From: an uncultured Veillonellaceae bacterium
GTDB lineage: Bacteria; Bacillota; Negativicutes; Selenomonadales; Selenomonadaceae
DNA length: 64,000 nt
NCBI GenBank assembly: GCA_900316275.1
Contig: ONCF01000068.1
Location: 21,991-85,990, forward strand
Direction: 5' to 3'
Shown here piece after piece: positions 25,371-33,772 of the stretch. The first letter of the stretch is position 1. Each line of letters starts with the position of its first letter. The translations under genes were made by a program, and so were the position numbers. The notes under the pieces were generated by a model. It was not told the origin of the DNA. It did not search any database and saw only the letters and a program-made list of their open reading frames with translations.

Positions 25371-27533
25371 ATGAAGTTAAAAAAGAAACTGTTCCGCTCC
25401 GCTGACAAGTGGGACAAGCACCGCGCCCTGCGCGCGATGAAGACCGGCATGATACTCATGCTGCCCTTCATCGTGATTCACGCACTGGCCTCGGCTTGTC
25501 TGACCCTGCCGGTAACCCCCTGGCAGACTCTCTTGCACACGAGCGGGCAACCCCTTTATTACGCGTTTGCCGCTATCTATCAGGCCACGGCCAACTACTT
25601 TTCCCTGCTCCTGGCCGCTGCCATCAGTTACGGCTTCGCGCGCGAGTGGCACCTGCGGCCGTTCCGCAGCATGCTGCTCGCCCTCTCGACGCTGGGCACG
25701 TTCTGGATCTTCTCAGGACAGCAGATTCATTACCTTTCCCTGTCCGGCTACTGCACGGCCCTGTTTTCCGCCGTGTTCTCGAGCTCTATCTATCTCAAAC
25801 TCTCGGCCTGGCGGCCGCTGGCTGAGCGCATGGGACAGCCGCGCTGCCATGTCAACACGCATCTCTACGATGTCGTCTACGCCATCCCGCTGACGACGGC
25901 CGTGTTCGTGGCCGCTATCTTTACGCAGTCACTCATCCTGGCCCTCGGCGGCGGCACGCTGCTGGAGAACCAGATTATGGCGGGCGTGCTGGCGGTATTC
26001 CAGGGGCTCGAGCCCTACCCGCTCGCCGCGCAGCTGCTCTACACATTCGTCACGAATGCCTGCTGGTTCTTTGGCATCGACGGCCAGCTCATCTTCTTTG
26101 ACGCGCATGCGGCCTACTTCGCGCACATCACGCAGGCGGCCGTCAGCGCCCCGGGCCTGCCGAGCATCCTCATGAATGAGACATTCGTGAACACGTTCCA
26201 GCTCGTCGGCGGCTCCGGCGCGTCGCTCGCGCTCATCCTGGCCATCCTCTGGAACAGTCGTCAGAAGCTCTCGCTTCAGGCGGCCAAGATGTCGCTCATC
26301 CCGGCTCTGCTGAACGTAGGCGACGTGCTCGTGCTCTCGCTGCCGATTATCGGCAACCCGATTTTCCTCATCCCGTTCGTACTGCTGCCGCTCCTGAACC
26401 TGCTCATTGCCTATGCGTTCACCGTGAGCGGCGCCGTGCCTATCGCCATGACCGACGTGGCGGCCGCTACGCCGATTTTTCTTAACAGCTGGACTGCGAC
26501 CGGTTCCGTGGATGGTATCGCCCTGCAGCTCCTGCTCCTCGTGCTCGATACGCTCCTGTATCGCCCGTTTGTCCTGCTCTACGACGAGTACCGCGCCGCG
26601 CAGGTCGCGCGCCTCACGCGCCATATGGTGAAACTGCACCAGTGGTGCGAGGCCAGAGCCGAGCGCATCAACCCAGCCACATTCAACGAGCAGCAGGCGC
26701 TCATTTTCTCCTGGCTCACGAGCGACCTCGCCGAGGAACTCGATGAAGCGAAGCCGAAAAACCTCTTTATGGTCTATCAGCCGCAGGTGAACAGCGAAGG
26801 CCACTGCATCGGCGCCGAGGCGCTGCTGCGCTGGCGCCACCCCAACGCGGGCTTCATCTACCCGCCGCTCATCATCACGCTCGCGAAACAGAGCGGCCTG
26901 CTGCCCAAACTCGAGGAGTTCATCTTCCGCGAGGCCTGCCAGTGCATTGCGAAACTGGAAAAACAGCTGGGCACCGACACCAACTTCAAGATTTCCGTCA
27001 ACATCACGGGTGACTCCCTGCTCTACAACGGCCTCAACGAAGCCGTGCGCAGCATCACCCACGAGAACGGCATCGCGCCGGAAAAACTCTGGATTGAGAT
27101 AACCGAGCAGGATACGATTACGCTGAACCGCCGTACGGAAATCAACCTCAAGAATCTACGCGAGGCTGGCCACAAGCTCATCATCGATGATTTTGGCATG
27201 GGCCAGACCTCCATCAACTACCTGCAGACCGGCATTTTCGGCATGGTCAAGCTCGACGGCAGCATCACGAAAAAAGTGCTCACTGACGAAAAGAGCCAGC
27301 AGATTATCTCGACGCTGACGGACCTCTCGCGCCGCATGGACCTCGTGACCGTGGCCGAGTACGTCGACAACGTGCCGCAGCGCGACCAGCTCAAACGCCT
27401 CGGCTGCGACATCTTCCAAGGCTATCTCTATAGTCCCCCCGTCTCGAGCGAGGAGCTGCTCCACCTCATGAGTGAGCCGCCTACGCCTACCGAGCCCGAG
27501 GAGGACACGGAGGCCGAGCTCGCCACCGCCTGA
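25371..27533 (+). CDS. PTS EIIC-like membrane domain fused to an EAL c-di-GMP phosphodiesterase
   Basis: 720 residues from the ATG at 25371. Residues 1 to about 400 form many membrane helices resembling the cellobiose/lactose-type PTS EIIC fold (GGSGASLALILAIL and NVGDVLVLSLPIIGNPIFLIP are typical). An EAL domain follows from about 450: AEALLRWRHP with E near 482, N in VNITGD near 543, E in WIEITEQD, DDFGMGQTS near 605, K in VKLDG near 625, E in VAEYVD near 661 and Q in FQGYLYSPP near 681. All expected metal and catalytic residues are present, so it should degrade c-di-GMP. There is no GGDEF domain. Probably a sugar-sensing or sugar-coupled phosphodiesterase. Monocistronic. Confidence 0.87.
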   Translation: MKLKKKLFRSADKWDKHRALRAMKTGMILMLPFIVIHALASACLTLPVTPWQTLLHTSGQPLYYAFAAIYQATANYFSLLLAAAISYGFAREWHLRPFRSMLLALSTLGTFWIFSGQQIHYLSLSGYCTALFSAVFSSSIYLKLSAWRPLAERMGQPRCHVNTHLYDVVYAIPLTTAVFVAAIFTQSLILALGGGTLLENQIMAGVLAVFQGLEPYPLAAQLLYTFVTNACWFFGIDGQLIFFDAHAAYFAHITQAAVSAPGLPSILMNETFVNTFQLVGGSGASLALILAILWNSRQKLSLQAAKMSLIPALLNVGDVLVLSLPIIGNPIFLIPFVLLPLLNLLIAYAFTVSGAVPIAMTDVAAATPIFLNSWTATGSVDGIALQLLLLVLDTLLYRPFVLLYDEYRAAQVARLTRHMVKLHQWCEARAERINPATFNEQQALIFSWLTSDLAEELDEAKPKNLFMVYQPQVNSEGHCIGAEALLRWRHPNAGFIYPPLIITLAKQSGLLPKLEEFIFREACQCIAKLEKQLGTDTNFKISVNITGDSLLYNGLNEAVRSITHENGIAPEKLWIEITEQDTITLNRRTEINLKNLREAGHKLIIDDFGMGQTSINYLQTGIFGMVKLDGSITKKVLTDEKSQQIISTLTDLSRRMDLVTVAEYVDNVPQRDQLKRLGCDIFQGYLYSPPVSSEELLHLMSEPPTPTEPEEDTEAELATA

Positions 27534-27593
27534 AAGGCTGTGCTCCTGCCCCGCTAAAGCATAAAAGCACGCGCCCCTGCCGGGCGCACCACA

Positions 27594-27630
27594 AAAATCC
27601 CGCACCTGCGTTGCACAGATGCGGGATTTT
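27594..27630. terminator. Bidirectional terminator
   Basis: AAAATCCCGCA (27594-27604) pairs perfectly with TGCGGGATTTT (27620-27630), between two converging genes. A and T runs lie at both ends. Confidence 0.85.
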
Positions 27631-27664
27631 CTTATGCCTTGATGCTTGCTGTCAGCAAGCAGAC

Positions 27665-28849
27665 TTATTTGTACTCCGCTGCCAGCTGTTTAAAGAGCGG
27701 CAGGCTGCGTTTAATCGTGTCCGTCTTAATGCAGTACGCGGCGCGGAAATAACCGGGGCAACCGAAATCCGTACCCGGCACGAGCAGCAGACCGTATTTC
27801 TTGGCCCGCTCACAGAACGCATAGTCATCCGGCTCCAGGCACTTCGGGAACAGATAGAACGCGCCCTGCGGCTGCACGCATTCAAAGCCCGCCTCTTTCA
27901 GGCCATTGTAGAGCAGCTGGCCGTTCGTGACGTAGGTCGAGATGTCCGACGGCTTGTCCGCACAGCGCGCCACGACGTACTGCCAGAGCGACGGCGCATT
28001 GACATGCGTGAGCACGCGCGCCGCGCCCGCGATGGCGCCGAAGATTTTCTCGTAGGACTCGAGCTCGTCCGGCACGACGATGTAGCCGATACGCTCGCCC
28101 GGCAGCGAGAACGACTTGCTGTAAGAGTAGCAGACGAGCGTGTTGTCGTAGTATTTCGGGATATAGGGCACCGTAAAGCCTTCGTAGGCGATTTCGCGGT
28201 ACGGCTCGTCGGAGATGAGGAAAATCGGGTGACCGAACTCCTTTTCCTTGGCGCGCAGGATGTCGGCGAGCTGCTTGATCGTGGCTTCGCTGTACACAGC
28301 ACCGCTCGGGTTATTCGGCGAGTTCACGATGATGGCTTTCGTATGGTTCGTGACGAGTTTTGCGAACGCGTCAAAGTCTATCTGCCAGTCCGCCGTGCGT
28401 GCCGGCACCACGACGAGCTTGCCGCCCACGGACTCTACGAAGCAGCGGTACTCGGGGAAGAACGGCGCGAACGTGACGAACTCGTCGCCCTCCTGGCACA
28501 GTGCCTTGAAGCTGATGGTGATGGCTGCCGCCGCGCCTGCCGTCATAAAAATGTTCTTGCCCGCGTAGTGCGTACCGAAACGTTTATTGATGCTCTCCGC
28601 GATAGCCTGCCGCACCTGCGGTGCGCCGGGGGCCACGGTATAGCCGTGGATGGCGCTCGGCTCCCAGTGCGTCAGGATGTCGAGGGCCGCCTCCTTGACA
28701 TACTCCGGCGTCGGCACGTTCGGATTGCCAAGGCTGAAATCAAAGACGTTCTCCTCGCCCACCTCGGCCGCGCGCTTACGCCCGAACTCGAAAATCGTGC
28801 GGATTGTCGACTTTTTCGTACCCAGTTCATACATCTTCTGTGAAATCAT
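27665..28849 (-). CDS. Class I/II PLP-dependent aminotransferase (aspartate aminotransferase family)
   Basis: 394 residues from the ATG at 28849 (a GTG at 28861 is possible). Fold type I: SLGNPNVPTPEYVKEAA, TAGAAAAITISFKAL, VNSPNNPSGAVYSE, LISDEPYREIAY, the Schiff-base Lys in SYSKSFSLPGERIGY and a C-terminal YFRAAYC. It transfers amino groups between amino acids and 2-oxo acids. The exact substrate cannot be read from the sequence. Monocistronic; converges on the EIIC-EAL gene. Confidence 0.9.
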   Translation of the reverse strand: MISQKMYELGTKKSTIRTIFEFGRKRAAEVGEENVFDFSLGNPNVPTPEYVKEAALDILTHWEPSAIHGYTVAPGAPQVRQAIAESINKRFGTHYAGKNIFMTAGAAAAITISFKALCQEGDEFVTFAPFFPEYRCFVESVGGKLVVVPARTADWQIDFDAFAKLVTNHTKAIIVNSPNNPSGAVYSEATIKQLADILRAKEKEFGHPIFLISDEPYREIAYEGFTVPYIPKYYDNTLVCYSYSKSFSLPGERIGYIVVPDELESYEKIFGAIAGAARVLTHVNAPSLWQYVVARCADKPSDISTYVTNGQLLYNGLKEAGFECVQPQGAFYLFPKCLEPDDYAFCERAKKYGLLLVPGTDFGCPGYFRAAYCIKTDTIKRSLPLFKQLAAEYK

Positions 28850-28876
28850 AAACTCAACCACCCTTTACAGCATATA

Positions 28877-28923
28877 GCGTTCCTATGGCATCGCTCCGCG
28901 CAGGAACGGCGCCATAGGAACGC
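28877..28923. repeat. 13-bp inverted repeat in the intergenic region
   Basis: gcgttcctatggc (28877-28889) and its exact complement (28911-28923) lie between the 3' end of the GGDEF-EAL gene and the start of the aminotransferase. Likely the terminator of the former, though the T-run is weak on that strand. Confidence 0.5.
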
Positions 28924-28987
28924 CTTTCTTTGTAAACGATACATTATTTACATTCTAGCACATTTCTCGTCTGTATAACAGTAAAAT

Positions 28988-30880
28988 TTACACCTCTGGC
29001 AGCAGCAGGCCGTTCTGTGCCACCATCTCCTGTACGAGCGAAAGACTGAGGTCGCCCGGCAGCGGTTTCGAGATATAGTAGCCCTGGATGTAGTTGCAGC
29101 CGATGCTCGAGAGGAAATTGTACTGCTCGCTGTTGTCCACGCCCTCGGCCAGCGTCTGCAGGCCCAGTGCCTGCGCCATGTCCACGATGTTATTGATGAT
29201 GTCGAGCGATTTCTCCGAATGATGCCGCAGGAACAGCATATCGATTTTCACGAGGTCGAAATCGTAGTTCTGCAGGCCGTGCAGCGAATTGTAGCCGCTG
29301 CCGAAATTATCGAGCCAGACCTGATAGCCGTCCTGATGGAACAGCTGCAGGTGGTCGCCCACCTCGCTGTGCTCACGCCCCATCGTCGACTCCGTGATTT
29401 CAAAGGAAATGAGCTGCCGCGGGATACCGGCCTCATCCACGATACGGTTGATGCGCGCGTGGATATCCTCGATTTCAAAATCGAGCGCTGAGAGATTGAT
29501 GGAGACCGGCAGATACGGCTGACCGGCCGCGCGCTGCTGCGCCATCGTCTGGCAGGCCGTGCGCAGGATGGCCATGTCGACCTTGTACAGCAGGTGGTTC
29601 GCCTCCAGCATGGGCAGGAAGTCGCCCGGGTTCAGCACCATACCGCCCTCGGGGTCTATCCAGCGCGCCAGCGCCTCGAAATGGCTGATTTTGCCCGTGG
29701 CCGTCTGTACGATGGGCTGATAGTACGGCTGCACCCAGCCCTGCTCAATGGCCTCGTCTATATGCGTCGTGAGATAGTCGTGCGTCGTGAGCCGTGACTC
29801 CATCTCCGCATCGTAGACGCGGTAGTAATGCGTGAAGTCGTTGCGCGCGCTGTCGCCCGCCATCTTCGCGCGGTCGATGGCCACGCCAGGCCGCCAGTCC
29901 GTCTTCGTCAGCGTGTAAATGCCCGCGTGGATATCCACCTGATAGCCCGGCCAGGTCTTCAGCCGGTCGTGCAGCGCCTCCACGACCTCCATGGTGCGTG
30001 CGTGCGGGATGAGCGCATAGAAGTGGTCGCCCACGTAGCGCATAATCTGGTCTGTACCCACGAGCTCCTTGAGCGTCTGCGCCATATCCTGCAGCAGTGC
30101 GTCGCCCTCGCCCATGGAATGCTGCATGTTGAAAATCTTGAAATCGGCGATGTTGAAGTAGACGACATCCCATGGCTCCGGCTCGTCGCCGCTCACCACG
30201 CGCTCGGCCAGCCGGTCGAGCTCCGCCGTAAAGCTGCTCACACTGCGCAGCCCCGTCAAGGGGTCGACCTGCCGCTCCGCCTCTACATGCGAGACGTAGT
30301 TGCGCTGCAAAAGCATAAAAGAGAGCAGCTTGGCTGCGAGCACGAACAGGGCCGCGGCCAGCTCCAGCACCTGCTGCGGCGGATTGTCCATGCCGAAAAA
30401 GCCCACGTAGCGGCCTTGCAGCTGCAACGGGAACACGGCGAGCCGCTTAATGCCCTGGCGTTTGAGCGTCTCATACATGGCTGGGTCCACGCGCGCGTAG
30501 GCCTCCATATCGGACACCACGTAGCCGTTGCCGCGACGGAACGCCGCGAACCACAGCGGGCCGAAAGCCGACTCCGGCAAATTTTGCAACGTCGGCTTCT
30601 CCGGCGTCACATCGGGCGCGCACCACTCATACGTATTGCTGATGGTACCGCCCTCGCCCGCCTCAAAGATATAGGCGCGATCGGCCTGCAGATGCTCGCC
30701 CAGCTGCCGCAGGAAGCGGTGTATCTCCGTGTCCATATTTTCCCGCTCCGGACTGGACAGGGCAAACTCGCCCAGCGCCTGGATGCCGTCCAGGATACAG
30801 CGCATATCCGCCGCCAGGTCGGGGCGGTAGGCGAGCTGCTGCTGCTCATTGGCCAGCCGAAATTCTCCGTAACCATTCAT
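28988..30880 (-). CDS. GAF-GGDEF-EAL protein with altered catalytic motifs
   Basis: 630 residues, cytosolic. A GAF-like sensor spans about 50-190. The GGDEF domain (about 205-355) has VGDHF at 283-287 in place of GGDEF, so cyclase activity is unlikely. The EAL domain (about 370-625) keeps FEALARW (401-407), N462, the FEITE glutamate, K545, E579 and Q599, but the usual DDFG reads LDNFG (D524, N525). The second Asp is a metal ligand in active EAL enzymes, so hydrolysis may be weak or absent. It follows the CheB-like gene by 40 bases and is probably co-transcribed with it. Confidence 0.9.
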   Translation of the reverse strand: MNGYGEFRLANEQQQLAYRPDLAADMRCILDGIQALGEFALSSPERENMDTEIHRFLRQLGEHLQADRAYIFEAGEGGTISNTYEWCAPDVTPEKPTLQNLPESAFGPLWFAAFRRGNGYVVSDMEAYARVDPAMYETLKRQGIKRLAVFPLQLQGRYVGFFGMDNPPQQVLELAAALFVLAAKLLSFMLLQRNYVSHVEAERQVDPLTGLRSVSSFTAELDRLAERVVSGDEPEPWDVVYFNIADFKIFNMQHSMGEGDALLQDMAQTLKELVGTDQIMRYVGDHFYALIPHARTMEVVEALHDRLKTWPGYQVDIHAGIYTLTKTDWRPGVAIDRAKMAGDSARNDFTHYYRVYDAEMESRLTTHDYLTTHIDEAIEQGWVQPYYQPIVQTATGKISHFEALARWIDPEGGMVLNPGDFLPMLEANHLLYKVDMAILRTACQTMAQQRAAGQPYLPVSINLSALDFEIEDIHARINRIVDEAGIPRQLISFEITESTMGREHSEVGDHLQLFHQDGYQVWLDNFGSGYNSLHGLQNYDFDLVKIDMLFLRHHSEKSLDIINNIVDMAQALGLQTLAEGVDNSEQYNFLSSIGCNYIQGYYISKPLPGDLSLSLVQEMVAQNGLLLPEV

Positions 30881-30920
30881 AGCTCTATCCTCCTCAGGCC
30901 CTTGTGTGGCCTGTTACCGC

Positions 30921-31799
30921 TCACGCCTGCACCACACAGGTGATGGCCTTGGCCATCTCCTGCAAATTCACCTGATAGTCAACGGCCTGCTCCTCGAACG
31001 CCGCCCTTGGCATACCGTAGACGACGCAGCTGGCCTCGTCCTGCCCCAGCGTATGCGCGCCCTGCGCGTGCATCTGCGCCAGCCCCGTCGCCCCGTCGCG
31101 ACCCATGCCGGTCAGGATGACACCGAGCGCCGCACTGCCGAAATATTTCGCCACCGAGGCGAACAGCACGTCGGCCGACGGACAGACATTATTGACCTTA
31201 GCCCCCGGATGGCAGAAGATGCGCAGGCCCTCAGCCGACTGCTGCAGCTCCATATGCTGCCCGCCAGGTGCGATATAGACGTGATTGGGCATGAGGTCGT
31301 TGCCTGTGGCCGCCTCGCAGATATGCAGTGCGCAGGCCATGTCCAGCCGCTCCGCGAGCAGCCGCGAGAACATCGCCGGGATGTGCTGCACGATGAGGAT
31401 GGGCGGCATCGGCGGTGCGAGATGCGGCAGCAGCTTCGTCAGGGCCTCCGGACCGCCCGTAGACGAGCCAATGGCGATAATCTGCGGCGTACGCCAGCTG
31501 CGGAGCTCCTGCTGTATCTGCGCCGTGAGTATCTGCGGCTTGGCTGGCTCCGGTGCCTCACCCCGCTGCGTGATTTTCGCGAGAATCGCGCTGATATTCT
31601 GTGAGGCCTGGGCCGAGCGCTCGCGCAAACGCTCTGCCGGTGTTGGCTGCCGGCCAGTGGTCTGACCGCCGCCCGCCTGCTGCCGCAGACGCGTGGCATT
31701 GTGCTCCGTCAGTCCGTGAATGACCGGTGGCACGACCGTGGTGCGCCCCATCGCCCCACTGGAGGGCCGTTGCCCGCCGCCTCCTTGCGTAAAAGTCAT
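30921..31799 (-). CDS. CheB-type methylesterase domain protein without a receiver
   Basis: 292 residues. The C-terminal CheB methylesterase domain (about 104-290) has the catalytic triad in place: S113 (GSSTGGPEAL), H139 (VQHIPAMF) and D235 (TGMGRDGATG). The usual N-terminal response-regulator domain is replaced by about 100 residues rich in Gly, Gln, Arg and Pro, so phosphorylation control must be absent or supplied by another protein. It removes methyl groups or deamidates chemoreceptors. No other che genes are in the window; the next gene is the GGDEF-EAL protein. Confidence 0.87.
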   Translation of the reverse strand: MTFTQGGGGQRPSSGAMGRTTVVPPVIHGLTEHNATRLRQQAGGGQTTGRQPTPAERLRERSAQASQNISAILAKITQRGEAPEPAKPQILTAQIQQELRSWRTPQIIAIGSSTGGPEALTKLLPHLAPPMPPILIVQHIPAMFSRLLAERLDMACALHICEAATGNDLMPNHVYIAPGGQHMELQQSAEGLRIFCHPGAKVNNVCPSADVLFASVAKYFGSAALGVILTGMGRDGATGLAQMHAQGAHTLGQDEASCVVYGMPRAAFEEQAVDYQVNLQEMAKAITCVVQA

Positions 31800-31975
31800 T
31801 TCATCATCACTCCTACTCTCCCAGCTAGTAGAAGATATTTACAAACGACCAGCTTATTCTGCCGCTGCCCCTTGGCAGTCAGTCAGCCCCAGTTTGCCGG
31901 TCCTGATACATATACCCATCGTAATATTATTCTGCTTTACCCGTGCACATTCCTGCCCGCAGGGCAGAAAAAGCG

Positions 31976-32010
31976 CAAAAAAACAGGCTCAGCCAGCCGG
32001 CCTTGCCTGT
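31976..32010 (-). terminator. Rho-independent terminator after ahbB
   Basis: Minus strand: ACAGGC pairs with GCCTGT (31983-31988 and 32005-32010) around a GC-rich loop, then TTTTTTTG. It ends the ysxC-ahbA-ahbB unit. Confidence 0.75.
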
Positions 32011-32028
32011 GCAGCAGTCTATAATAGC

Positions 32029-32538
32029 TTATGATTCCTGGAAATACTGCATGCTGCGTTTTTTCCACTCTTTTTTCGTATAGAGCATCTGGCGCTCCGT
32101 CACGCCCGTGTCCGCCGCCAGTGCCGCCACAATCTGCTCGCACTCCTCACGGCTGTGTCCGTGCACCATCGTGTAGAGGTTGTACGGCCAGCCCGGCGCC
32201 GTATTGCGGTCATAACAGTGCGAGACGGACGGTGAGTCCGCCATGCGCCGCGCGACTTCATCCAGCCGCTCCGGCGGTACGCACCAGGCTACGAGCACAT
32301 TCGCGCGGAACCCGACCTGCCGGTGCGCGAGCACGGCGCCCATCTTACGGATTTTGTGCTCGTCCTGCAGGCGCTGCACCGTGGCGAGGAAAGCCTCCTT
32401 CGTGAGGCCGATGCTGTCCGCGAGCTCCTGATAGGGGTCGGCCACCAGCGGGAACTCCCCCTGCAGCGCGCGCACGACGGCCTTTTCCTGCTCTGTCAGC
32501 GCCGTCTCCTGTTCCTCAGCCCGAGCCTGTTCCTTCAT
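32029..32538 (-). CDS. ahbB: Siroheme decarboxylase subunit AhbB (Lrp/AsnC fold)
   Basis: 169 residues. An Lrp-like winged helix (LADSIGLTKEAFLATVQRLQ) is followed by the AsnC-type ferredoxin fold with HRQVGFRANVLVAWCVPP, PSVSHCYDRNTAPGWPYNLY and MVHGHSREECE. The YNLYTMVHG pattern is that of AhbA/AhbB, which decarboxylate siroheme to didecarboxysiroheme in the alternative heme (or heme d1) pathway. It comes 13 bases after ahbA. Often misannotated as a regulator. Confidence 0.87.
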   Translation of the reverse strand: MKEQARAEEQETALTEQEKAVVRALQGEFPLVADPYQELADSIGLTKEAFLATVQRLQDEHKIRKMGAVLAHRQVGFRANVLVAWCVPPERLDEVARRMADSPSVSHCYDRNTAPGWPYNLYTMVHGHSREECEQIVAALAADTGVTERQMLYTKKEWKKRSMQYFQES

Positions 32539-32551
32539 GGCTTCATCCCCT

Positions 32552-33010
32552 TTAATGCAGCTTGAACTGCACGTTGATTTTGTATTTCTTGTTCGCCTTG
32601 AGATTCAGCATGTCTACGACGCCGGGCAGGCCCTTGATCTGCGCCAAAATCTGCCGCTCCTGCTGCGGGCTGCACGTGTTGAGCGTGAACCAGAGGTTGT
32701 AGCGGCCCTCGCGCTCGTAGTTGTGCGTGACGCCGGGGTACTGGTTGATGTACTCTGCCACGGCCGTCACGGCCTCCGGCGCCACCTCCAGCGCCACCAG
32801 CGTACCCTTGTAGCCCAGCTGCGCCGAGTTAAAGAACGTGCCGATGCGGCGCAGATAGCCCGCTGCCTTCAGCGCACGCACGCGCGCGAGTACCGTCTGC
32901 TCATCGGCACCCAGCGCATCCCCCAGCGCCGCAAACGGCCGGCTGCATACCGGCAGACTGCCCTGCAGCATGTTGAGCAAGGATTTATCAAACGCATTCA
33001 GCTCTCCCAT
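32552..33010 (-). CDS. ahbA: Siroheme decarboxylase subunit AhbA (Lrp/AsnC fold)
   Basis: 152 residues from the ATG at 33010 (GGGAGG eight bases upstream); a longer frame to 33070 lacks a ribosome site. LDKSLLNMLQ-like start (FDKSLLNMLQGSLPVCSRPF), LRRIGTFFNSAQLGYKGTLV and PGVTHNYEREGRYNLWFTLN are the AhbA pattern; the His of THNYER is expected at the active site. Forms a heterodimer with AhbB. It is 89 bases downstream of ysxC. Confidence 0.87.
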   Translation of the reverse strand: MGELNAFDKSLLNMLQGSLPVCSRPFAALGDALGADEQTVLARVRALKAAGYLRRIGTFFNSAQLGYKGTLVALEVAPEAVTAVAEYINQYPGVTHNYEREGRYNLWFTLNTCSPQQERQILAQIKGLPGVVDMLNLKANKKYKINVQFKLH

Positions 33011-33099
33011 GGCTATATCCTCCCATCCCCGGCCGCGCCGCAGGCTACCCAATACCTGACGCCCGGCCATATATGAACCTCATTCACATTTCCTTGCTC

Positions 33100-33726
33100 T
33101 TATTGTAGCAGACTTTGCCCGATAACGTCAAGTAAATCTGAACGTCCTTCATTTTTCAGGGAGGAATACGGCAGCACGGAGAGCTCAGGCACGCCGAGCA
33201 CCTGTTTGATACGCGCCGCCTGTTTTTGCACGGCCTGCTTGCCCAGCTTATCCGCCTTCGTCGCGATGATGAGCACGGGCAGGCCATGCTCGACGAGCCA
33301 GTGGAACATCTCTACATCCGCCGGCATGGGGTCGTGGCGGCAATCGATGAGCTGGCAGACGAAGCGCAGCTGCTGCGACGTGAGCAGATACTCCTGGATA
33401 AACTTCGACCACGTGGCGCGCCGCTCCCGCCCCGTCTTCGCATAGCCATAACCCGGCAAATCGACGAGATAAAACGCACGCCGCTCCGTCTCGTCCGGCA
33501 GCTTTGCCCCGAGCTCGTAGAAATTAATCGTCTGCGTCTTGCCGGGCTGCGCCGACACCCGCGCCAGCCCTTTCACGCGTGTGAGCGAGTTGATGAGCGA
33601 CGACTTCCCCACATTCGACCGCCCCATAAACACGACCTCCGGCAGTGCCTGCTCCGGATACTGCTCCCGCTTCACCGCCGAGGCAATATACTTCGCCTGC
33701 GTGATGATAACTTCCTTAGACTCCAT
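33100..33726 (-). CDS. ysxC: Ribosome biogenesis GTPase YsxC/EngB
   Basis: 208 residues. A small GTPase needed for 50S subunit assembly. G1 GRSNVGKSSLINSL, G2 in SAQPGKTQTINFYEL, G3 DLPGYGYAK, G4 TKADK and the family-typical ending PYSSLKNEGRSDLLDVI. In many Firmicutes it directly follows lon; here a 14-kb block separates them. Confidence 0.96.
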   Translation of the reverse strand: MESKEVIITQAKYIASAVKREQYPEQALPEVVFMGRSNVGKSSLINSLTRVKGLARVSAQPGKTQTINFYELGAKLPDETERRAFYLVDLPGYGYAKTGRERRATWSKFIQEYLLTSQQLRFVCQLIDCRHDPMPADVEMFHWLVEHGLPVLIIATKADKLGKQAVQKQAARIKQVLGVPELSVLPYSSLKNEGRSDLLDVIGQSLLQ

Positions 33727-33772
33727 AATCTCACCTTGTTTCCTATAAACTTTGTCGCTTTACGTAATTATG

